Made by a program: the position numbers and the translations under genes. The notes under the pieces are model-generated. The model saw only the letters and a list, made by a program, of their open reading frames with translations, was not told the DNA's origin and searched no databases. From positions 1-10,685 of the forward strand of contig CAJPUA010000014.1 of assembly GCA_905373705.1 (NCBI GenBank): DNA of 10,685 bases, written 5' to 3'. Position 1 is the first letter of the stretch, and each line of letters starts with the position of its first letter. Shown here piece after piece: positions 1 to 6,123 of this stretch. The DNA comes from an uncultured Schwartzia sp. GTDB lineage: Bacteria > Bacillota > Negativicutes > Selenomonadales > Selenomonadaceae.

Positions 1-1463
1 CCCTTAATACGTTGCTGTTTTTGGCTTCCATCGCTCTCTTTTATTATTTTCGCTTCGGCGGCACCTTCGATCACCGGAAGAAGCCGGAGTGGGACGAGGT
101 GCCGGCTATTGTCAAGGACGATGTCTTTTTGGGCAAGGCGACGCTGGATGATTTGGTGGCCTTGGAGATCGTCTGGAAGCACCCGGCGCATGAGGCTCTG
201 CACCATTCCGATGAGGAGAGCGCGCGCCTTATGGCCCCGGTGATGCCGCGTGGCTGGCGGGGCGATGATCCCCTGCACGCTTTTCGGCGGGAGGCGGTTG
301 GCGCGCGGATAGAAAAGCCATCGCACATCTTTTTTATCCTGGGGGAAGGGCACGCGCAGGTTCCCTTTGACGCTCTGTACCGCCATTTGCCTTTGATGGA
401 AGGTAGCGAAGCGTGGCGGAAGAAACCTCATACGGTGGCAATAGACAATTTCCTGTCGGCGGGTCTGATCTCCCAGCCGTCGCTGACGAGCCTTTTGACG
501 GGTGTTTACGACGCGGATATGGAGCTGAATGAAAATCAGGCTTTCTGGCAGGGATACCTCTCGACCTCGCTCCCCCGGCAGCTGAAAAAGTTGGGCTATC
601 GGACGGTGTTTTGGTACGGCGGCAGTTTGACGTGGGGAAGCTTGGAGCATTTCCTGCCGGCGGTCGGATTTGACGCCTCCTATGGCGGCCCAAATATCTG
701 CGGGGCGAACGCGCCGCGGACGTGGCTGGGGGTCTACGATCATCTCTTTTTAGCCGAGGCGGCGCGGCGCATCAAGGCGGATACGCCAGCGGAGCCGGTC
801 TTTCACTTTCTCTACACGACCTCGAATCATGGTCCCTACACCATCCCCGTGGAAGACTATGGGTTCGACGCGGTGCGCATCCTGGCAGAGGCGCCGGCGA
901 AACTTCGGGAGGATCCGAAGCTGCGCCGTAAAATGGGGGGAATCTGGTATGCTGATCAGGCGGCGGCGCGCTTCATCAGGGACATGGAAGTTGCCTTTCC
1001 CGACAGCCTGTTCATCTTTACGGGTGATCATTCGGTGGGGATATTCCCCTATGATTGCGATTTAGTGCCGCGCCGGGAGCCGACGATCCGGGAAACGAAG
1101 CTGACCTCCTTCGCTATGTCGCATCCGGGGCTCTCGCCGGCACTCTTCGCCGGCAATACGATCGGCGGGCACATGAATATCCTGCCGACGCTCATTGAAC
1201 TCATCGCGCCGCGCGGCTTTGCCTACGAATCGCTCTTTCCGTCGCTTTTGCAGCCCATCGACCATGTGGTGACGCCGTATTGCTGGATGACGCACGACGA
1301 GATCGGGATCTATCAGGATCGCATCGCGCAGCCGCTGGGGCCTTTTGCCGAAATGCCGCCTGTGGCACTGAATACGGTGCGTTACGAGGAGGAGCGGGCT
1401 GCCTGGTGCGAGTTGACGGGCTGGCTCGTCAGGCACCCCGAGTTTTTAGAGAAAACCGAATAG
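1..1463 (+). CDS. Sulfatase/LTA-synthase-family membrane phosphotransferase, 5'-partial
   Basis: The frame is open to the first base, so the true start and most of the membrane part lie upstream; the TTG at 12 is not a convincing start. The visible protein (about 483 residues from that TTG) begins with a hydrophobic stretch ending in an aromatic run, the tail of a membrane segment, and continues into an extracytoplasmic alkaline-phosphatase-fold domain. Counting from base 12, metal-site candidates are E112 (GEGHA), H273 (TSNHGPY) and D339-H340 (TGDHS). The nucleophile is probably in the S/T cluster SQPSLTS (S157, T159, S160). This pattern matches PF00884 enzymes such as LtaS and phosphoethanolamine transferases, which move a phospho-alcohol group onto an envelope polymer outside the membrane. 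The substrate cannot be told. The gene ends in GWLVRHPEFLEKTE, and a decayed second copy of this end lies at 8191-8245. Confidence 0.85.
   Translation, partial: LNTLLFLASIALFYYFRFGGTFDHRKKPEWDEVPAIVKDDVFLGKATLDDLVALEIVWKHPAHEALHHSDEESARLMAPVMPRGWRGDDPLHAFRREAVGARIEKPSHIFFILGEGHAQVPFDALYRHLPLMEGSEAWRKKPHTVAIDNFLSAGLISQPSLTSLLTGVYDADMELNENQAFWQGYLSTSLPRQLKKLGYRTVFWYGGSLTWGSLEHFLPAVGFDASYGGPNICGANAPRTWLGVYDHLFLAEAARRIKADTPAEPVFHFLYTTSNHGPYTIPVEDYGFDAVRILAEAPAKLREDPKLRRKMGGIWYADQAAARFIRDMEVAFPDSLFIFTGDHSVGIFPYDCDLVPRREPTIRETKLTSFAMSHPGLSPALFAGNTIGGHMNILPTLIELIAPRGFAYESLFPSLLQPIDHVVTPYCWMTHDEIGIYQDRIAQPLGPFAEMPPVALNTVRYEEERAAWCELTGWLVRHPEFLEKTE
1417..1435 (+). repeat. Left copy of 19-bp direct repeat flanking the island (att-like)
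   Basis: CGGGCTGGCTCGTCAGGCA lies inside the last codons of the sulfatase gene and recurs exactly at 8205-8223. Imperfect similarity continues on both sides (1381-1401 and 1436-1450 against 8191-8211 and 8224-8241), so this is homology of a gene end, not a chance match. The repeats bracket the AT-rich four-gene island, as attL and attR of an integrated element would. No integrase gene lies between them. Confidence 0.6.
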
Positions 1464-1594
1464 AGGGTTGTTTGGGAAAGGGAAGCCAACTTTTTGCCGG
1501 TCGCCTTTTTCTTCAACAAAGAATACGTCACGCTCAATTGGCGTTTCTGGTAAATGGTGATAATAGTCAAAGGGATAAAGTGAAAAATGTAGAA

Positions 1595-1615
1595 ATAAAG
1601 GATAAAGGATAAAGG
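1595..1615 (+). repeat. Three tandem copies of ATAAAGG
   Basis: The 7-bp unit ATAAAGG occurs at 1595-1601, 1602-1608 and 1609-1615, followed by ATATCC. It is a short perfect tandem array in the junction DNA, prone to slippage. It is too far upstream of the island promoter to assign a regulatory role. Confidence 0.8.
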
Positions 1616-1671
1616 ATATCCAGTACTGTTGAGCGATTTTTGGGGTACATGTATAGAAATGGATCGGCAGG

Positions 1672-1685
1672 TCACGATAACGTGA
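1672..1685. promoter_or_regulatory. Perfect dyad TCACG-ATAA-CGTGA
   Basis: Five-base arms around a four-base centre form a perfect palindrome, shaped like a dimeric-regulator operator. It sits about 100 bases upstream of the -35 region of the island promoter, so direct control of that promoter is uncertain. It also lies inside the short orphan open frame ending at 1724 and may be fortuitous. Confidence 0.3.
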
Positions 1686-1782
1686 AGGAGCTTTTTTGGC
1701 TGCCGGGTTCCATGAGGGAATTGTAAGAGTTGCGGAGGCGGCAATGAGGATTTGTCTAGTTTTGTTGACAGTATACTGAAAG

Positions 1783-1811
1783 CTGACCCAAAAGTGCGAA
1801 CATGATATAAT
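1783..1811 (+). promoter_or_regulatory. Extended -10 promoter of the chaperone island
   Basis: The -10 element TATAAT (1806-1811) is a perfect consensus and is preceded by TG plus one base (1803-1805), a full extended -10. At the ideal 17-base spacing lies CTGACC (1783-1788), four of six matches to TTGACA. Transcription should start near 1818, leaving a leader of roughly 58 bases before the first island gene. This is the only strong vegetative promoter seen before the four genes, which supports one transcript. Confidence 0.75.
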
Positions 1812-1821
1812 AGGGCGTGGT

Positions 1822-1837
1822 GACGAAGGGACGAAGG
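1822..1837 (+). repeat. Tandem GACGAAGG x2 in the operon leader
   Basis: GACGAAGG is repeated head to tail at 1822-1829 and 1830-1837, at the very start of the predicted 5' leader of the island transcript. It is purine-rich and could bind a regulator or an RNA-binding protein, or may be meaningless. Confidence 0.5.
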
Positions 1838-1875
1838 TATCTTTAATGGAACGAATAATCTAAAGAGGCGATATT

Positions 1876-2247
1876 ATGGCGGGAAACATGACACTTAATG
1901 AAAAAACCTTAAAAAAATCATTGATAGAGCTGGCGATAGAGAATTGGAAAACCACGCAAATCTTCCATAAATTGCTAATGAAAGCCGATATTCAAGACCA
2001 ATTACGCTATACCAATAAGTTGAATTGGTTTATGAAAAAGACGGAAGACCATTTAGCGGATGCTGGATTGCGAGTTATTAATGTTGAAGGAGACAGGTAC
2101 GATACAGGAATGGCAGTCACAGCCATCAATTTAGATGAGTTTGAAAACGAATCAAACCTGGTCGTTGAAAAAATGTTAGAGCCAATCATTATGGGAACCA
2201 ATGGCGTAGAGAGGATAGGAACAGTCGTTTTAAAGGAGGGGAAATAG
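1876..2247 (+). CDS. Minimal GrpE-like nucleotide exchange factor
   Basis: This 123-residue soluble protein is the first gene of the island operon. The ATG at 1876 has an AGAGG ribosome site at 1864-1868; the in-frame ATG at 1888 has none as good. Residues 1-60 are helical. From about residue 63 it follows the GrpE beta-wing pattern: AGLRVINVEGDRYD, then a hydrophobic stretch, then VVEKMLEPIIMG and a final R-x-G-T-V-V-L. GrpE dimers release ADP from Hsp70, and the next gene, starting two bases after this stop, encodes an Hsp70, which strongly supports the role. It lacks the long N-terminal coiled-coil stalk of standard GrpE (usually near 180-200 residues), so it is a trimmed form. Similarity is by pattern only; a distinct exchange factor of analogous fold remains possible. 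Confidence 0.65.
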   Translation: MAGNMTLNEKTLKKSLIELAIENWKTTQIFHKLLMKADIQDQLRYTNKLNWFMKKTEDHLADAGLRVINVEGDRYDTGMAVTAINLDEFENESNLVVEKMLEPIIMGTNGVERIGTVVLKEGK

Positions 2248-2249
2248 AT

Positions 2250-4739
2250 ATGAGGCACTTTGTAGGAATTGATTTGGGCACGACAAATAGCACAATCACG
2301 ACCTACGACGGTAAAGATACACACATTTGGAAAAGCCCTGAACAAAATGACGTTACCCCTTCAGCGATATATATCGATAAGCGCGGAAACAAGTTGATTG
2401 GGAAAAGGGCTTACGACCAGGCCCCTCTTAATCCCAATAACGCTGCTATTTTGTTTAAGCGTTTCATGGGCACAAGCACTAAAATGGAATTTGCCAATCA
2501 AAGTATGACACCCGAAGAATGCTCCGCCGAAGTCTTAAAAGTCCTGTATGGTTATCTGCCGGAAGAGATCAGGAATGATCCGAATACCGGAACGATTATT
2601 ACTGTCCCCGCAGCTTTTAATCAGATGCAAAAGGACGCAACGATGCAAGCTGCACAGATGGCAGGAATCGGAAATGTATCTTTAATGCAAGAGCCAGTTG
2701 CTGCTGTCATGAGTATTATGAAAAAAGGCATAGGTGACGGCATTTTTGTCGTTTTTGATTTGGGCGGTGGAACGCTGGACGTTGCTATTGCTCAGAGCAT
2801 CAAAGGGAAAGTAAATCTGTTGGCGCATAACGGTATCGCCGTATGCGGTGGCAGAGACTTTGATAGAACCTTTATGGACAATGTTGTGGTTCCATGGTTG
2901 CTCGATAACTTCTCGTTACCTGAAAATTTTGTATCGGATAAAAGGTTCACGAAACTAAAGCGTGTCGCAGAATGGGCGGCTGAAAAGGCGAAAATTGAGT
3001 TATCTTCTGTTGAAAACGCCGTAATATCTTTGGATGAATCCTATATCAATGTGTCCGATTTAGATGGCAACGAAATCTATTTAGATATTCCGATTCCAAG
3101 AGAAACATACAATAAGCTGATCGATAAGCGCGTTGAAGATGCTATCAATGCGGTAAGGGATACTTTAAAAATGGCGTCTATCCATCCGAACGATGTTGAA
3201 AAAATCGTTTTTATTGGCGGACCAACGAACTACAAACCATTGAGAGACAAAGTGTCGTTTGAATTAGGCATTGACGGCTCTATGGAAGTCAACCCCATGA
3301 CTGCCGTATCGGAAGGTGCAAGTATATTCGCAGAATCTATTGATTGGAGTACGAGAGACCATTCCCGTAAGAGCAATAAAGGGAGTCTCTCCGCTACTGG
3401 AAAGCTGAATGTTACGTTCAACTATATAGCCCGCACGACCTCCAACTCAGCAAAAATCGGCGTTAAATTAAATACTCCTGTGGATGGCTATGAGTTCCAA
3501 ATCGACAACTTGGATACGGGCTGGACTTCCGGGCGAATGCCGCTTGAAAACGGAACAGTAACGCAAGTTGAGCTTACAAGAAACGGAGATAACGTATTTA
3601 AGATTTTCGTACTTGATCATAACGGAGGCGCTATCAGCTTAGAAAATGATAAAGTCATTATCACCAAAACGATGGCCAGTGTAGAAGCAATCCCTGCGTC
3701 ACATTCGATAGGGATTGCCGTAAAAGAAAAAATGAGTGGTGGTAGAGACGTCTTGGAATATCTCGTTCATGCAGGCGATTCCCTGCCAGTTAAGGGAACA
3801 AAAACCTTTAAGGCCGCGGAAATGCTGAAAGCAGGAAGTTCAAATGCTCTGACATTCCAAATTTACGAAGGGGAAATAGAATATCCTATCACAGATAATC
3901 GTTATGTAGGCGCAATAAAGATTTTGGGAACGGATTTTGATGAAGGTGTAATTCCTGTTGGAGCCGACCTGATTTGCGACTATGAAGAATTGGATTCGGG
4001 TAATATCATTATCCGTATCTCTGTCCCACATATTGGCAGTACTTTTAATTCTGATCGCAATTTCTATTCACGGCAGGAAGGCGCAGTCGATTATAATTCC
4101 ATCTCTACAAGATTGAGTTCTGAAATCGAAACCATCAGCAATAGAATTTCAACTCTGAAAGAACGCACAAAGGATGATAAATTAAAGGAAGCGGAAGAAA
4201 AATTAAATACTGCCTCGAAACTATCTTCATCCACGGTTGGAGATGCCGAAAGCATTCGAGAAGCAGAAGAAAAGTTACTGGAAGCTAAAAAGCTAATGGC
4301 CGAAACACGGAAGAATAACTTGCAAAAGATTCGTCAGTTAGATTTAGATGATATGGAAAAATATTTCAATACCCACTTACGAAAATATGCGCGTCCGGCA
4401 GAGATTACCAATTTTGAGAATATGTTACGGACGGCACAGCGGTCTATTGATATAAACTCCAATGATTTTGAAAATCTTCTTAGTACCATGAAATCGATGT
4501 CGTTTGGGATACTGTTTAGGCAGGATTGGTTCGTCGTAGATATGTTCCGTGATTTTGAAAAGATCGAATATGCTTTTAATGACAAAAACCAATATCATGC
4601 TTTAATCGCGAGAGGAAATGAATGTATGAGAGATGACGACATCAATGCGTTGCGAAATGTCGTTTTTGGGTTATATGGTATTCGCGTGGACGGCGTCGGT
4701 GATAATATGACGGATGTAATTAACATTTTGCGAGGCTGA
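2250..4739 (+). CDS. Divergent Hsp70 (DnaK-like) chaperone with inserted beta domain and long helical C-terminus
   Basis: The 829-residue protein starts at ATG 2250, after AAAGGAGGGG at 2232-2241. The ATPase domain (about 1-370) is complete: GIDLGTTNS at 5-13, K70 in LFKRFMG, E148 in QEPVAA, VFDLGGGTLD at 168-177 (D170 and T175 match DnaK D194 and T199) and IVFIGGPTN at 319-327. It should bind and hydrolyse ATP. The hydrophobic DnaK linker is not seen. Instead a beta-rich, Ig-like stretch of about 100 residues (375-470) precedes a recognisable substrate-binding beta domain (about 474-597). Residues 610-700 are charged coiled coil (EAEEKLNTASKL, EAEEKLLEAKKL), followed by a further helical region to the end instead of the short DnaK lid. 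It is coupled to an exchange factor upstream and an AAA ATPase downstream. It is far from housekeeping DnaK in length and layout, and its client is unknown. Confidence 0.9.
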   Translation: MRHFVGIDLGTTNSTITTYDGKDTHIWKSPEQNDVTPSAIYIDKRGNKLIGKRAYDQAPLNPNNAAILFKRFMGTSTKMEFANQSMTPEECSAEVLKVLYGYLPEEIRNDPNTGTIITVPAAFNQMQKDATMQAAQMAGIGNVSLMQEPVAAVMSIMKKGIGDGIFVVFDLGGGTLDVAIAQSIKGKVNLLAHNGIAVCGGRDFDRTFMDNVVVPWLLDNFSLPENFVSDKRFTKLKRVAEWAAEKAKIELSSVENAVISLDESYINVSDLDGNEIYLDIPIPRETYNKLIDKRVEDAINAVRDTLKMASIHPNDVEKIVFIGGPTNYKPLRDKVSFELGIDGSMEVNPMTAVSEGASIFAESIDWSTRDHSRKSNKGSLSATGKLNVTFNYIARTTSNSAKIGVKLNTPVDGYEFQIDNLDTGWTSGRMPLENGTVTQVELTRNGDNVFKIFVLDHNGGAISLENDKVIITKTMASVEAIPASHSIGIAVKEKMSGGRDVLEYLVHAGDSLPVKGTKTFKAAEMLKAGSSNALTFQIYEGEIEYPITDNRYVGAIKILGTDFDEGVIPVGADLICDYEELDSGNIIIRISVPHIGSTFNSDRNFYSRQEGAVDYNSISTRLSSEIETISNRISTLKERTKDDKLKEAEEKLNTASKLSSSTVGDAESIREAEEKLLEAKKLMAETRKNNLQKIRQLDLDDMEKYFNTHLRKYARPAEITNFENMLRTAQRSIDINSNDFENLLSTMKSMSFGILFRQDWFVVDMFRDFEKIEYAFNDKNQYHALIARGNECMRDDDINALRNVVFGLYGIRVDGVGDNMTDVINILRG

Positions 4740-4741
4740 TT

Positions 4742-6112
4742 ATGAGAGATTCTTGGCTCCCGTTACAATATAATATTGACGCAAAGAAATTGGAAAGACA
4801 ATTATATGCCGACGCTAAATGGCAAATTTATGAAATGAATGATGGCAGCAAGTCTATATTGGCACTGAAAGACTTGGCCGAGAAATGGATAGAAAAAGGG
4901 TTCTTGGATAGAACTGTATTTCAGTCTATCAATTTTGGAGGGCAAACCATTTATGCTTTCAATATTACTGGAGGGGAATTTCTCTTCCCGCTGAACGATA
5001 GCATCTATCCTGAATCTTTAGATGATGCGTTGGCTTTTGCTCACGCCATGCATCGAACACGAACAATAGACGGAGAAACCCCGTTGCATGATGCAATATA
5101 TATCGAAAAGCTCTCTTTTCTCTTGCCCACATGGTCTGTAAGTGAACAGAAAGAGGATGCACAAGTTCTTGGCGAATGGCTTACCAGTGGCGCAAATATA
5201 TCAACCGATTCATTCAAGAGGTTGTCGAATTTCGTTAGCTGGATGAATAAAGACGCCTTGCAACAAGTCATACGTACCGCAGGCTTGGAATGCCATATGG
5301 ATGAACATGATTTATCCGATAAATCTCCGGGATTCCAAGAGAAAAAACCGTTCTCTTTGCCCGGTAGGCCTGCGTTAGAAACATTCTTTAATGATTACAT
5401 TATTGATATACTCGCACATCAAGAGCGTTACAAAAAGCTCGGTATAGAGTTTCCGTCTGCTGTCATCTTATATGGGCCTCCTGGATGTGGGAAGACATTC
5501 GCTGCTGAAAAATTGGTGGCTTATCTTGATTGGCCGTGCCATGTTATCAATTCTGGCAGTATCGGAAGCCCTTATATTCATGATACAAGTAAGAAAATCA
5601 ATGAAATCTTCAATAAAGCGATGGAGGATGCCCCATCTGTCATCTTGATTGACGAAATGGAGGCATACGTTTCCAACCGAAATGATGAAAATTCCGGGTC
5701 TAAATCCCATATCGAAGAAGTCGGCGAATTTTTGCGGTTGATTCCAAAGGCTGTGGAAAGTAAGGTATTGCTTATTGGAATGACCAACTACTTGGATATG
5801 ATTGATCCGGCTATAAAGAGACGTGGCCGATTTGAGCATTTAGTCGAAGTCGGGATGCCTTCAAAAGAAGAAGTCCGTGCCCTCATCGAAGCATTACTAA
5901 AAAAACTCCCAATGGCCAACGAATTAGATATAGAGCCTTTGATTGAAAAAATGACGGGAAAGCCATTATCAGATTGTTCATCCGCAATCCGAGAAGCTGC
6001 TCGAATCGCCGCTAAGGCCGGGAAAGACTATATTGACCAAGAAAGCCTTGATGCTGCTCTGGGTGTTGTTGCAAGAGACGATAAAGAGGAAGAACGGAAA
6101 ATAGGGTTTTAG
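4742..6112 (+). CDS. Classic AAA+ ATPase with unassigned N-terminal domain
   Basis: The 456-residue protein starts two bases after the Hsp70 stop with only a weak ribosome site, so translation is probably coupled. Residues 1-190 are a mixed domain I cannot assign. The AAA module follows: Walker A GPPGCGKT at 245-252, Walker B ILIDEMEA with D304 and E305, sensor-1 asparagine in GMTNYLD, and a second region of homology ending KRRGRFE in which R360 and R363 align with the paired arginine fingers of the FtsH/p97 group. The C-terminal helical lid is complete. No protease motif (HEXXH) and no second ATPase ring are present, so it is a single-ring remodelling or unfolding ATPase, not FtsH or ClpB. 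Placed between Hsp70 and the J-like protein, it may thread or disassemble Hsp70 clients; that role is inferred. Confidence 0.88.
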   Translation: MRDSWLPLQYNIDAKKLERQLYADAKWQIYEMNDGSKSILALKDLAEKWIEKGFLDRTVFQSINFGGQTIYAFNITGGEFLFPLNDSIYPESLDDALAFAHAMHRTRTIDGETPLHDAIYIEKLSFLLPTWSVSEQKEDAQVLGEWLTSGANISTDSFKRLSNFVSWMNKDALQQVIRTAGLECHMDEHDLSDKSPGFQEKKPFSLPGRPALETFFNDYIIDILAHQERYKKLGIEFPSAVILYGPPGCGKTFAAEKLVAYLDWPCHVINSGSIGSPYIHDTSKKINEIFNKAMEDAPSVILIDEMEAYVSNRNDENSGSKSHIEEVGEFLRLIPKAVESKVLLIGMTNYLDMIDPAIKRRGRFEHLVEVGMPSKEEVRALIEALLKKLPMANELDIEPLIEKMTGKPLSDCSSAIREAARIAAKAGKDYIDQESLDAALGVVARDDKEEERKIGF

Positions 6113-6123
6113 GAGGCGGAATC

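Larger units (their letters stand above)
1464..1782. other. Intergenic left junction of the island
   Basis: No complete gene is seen in these bases. Base composition shifts from GC-rich to AT-rich. No strong hairpin with a T-run follows the sulfatase stop: the best candidate, GTTG 1467-1470 with CAAC 1487-1490 before T5, has only four pairs. The stretch holds three tandem copies of a 7-bp unit (1595-1615), a perfect 14-bp dyad (1672-1685) and a short open frame ending at 1724 that reads ...YMYRNGSAGHDN, then VKELFWLPGSMREL. It looks like the C-terminus of a lost gene, but I do not recognise it. Confidence 0.5.

Noticed and set aside
1..1463. Reading the first gene as complete from TTG 12
   Set aside because: The frame is open upstream to base 1 and the visible start is the middle of a membrane segment, so the gene is truncated by the window.
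1538..1564. Possible promoter TTGGCG with GATAAT
   Set aside because: The spacer is only 15 bases and no gene starts suitably downstream.
1382..1744. 120-residue minus-strand open frame across the left junction
   Set aside because: It overlaps the intact sulfatase 3' end, lacks a ribosome site and has no recognisable domain.
1765..1777. Consensus TTGACA followed closely by TATACT, as a promoter
   Set aside because: The two hexamers are one base apart, and TTGACA is 35 bases from the good TATAAT at 1806, so neither pairing has a usable spacer. CTGACC at 1783 has the right spacing.
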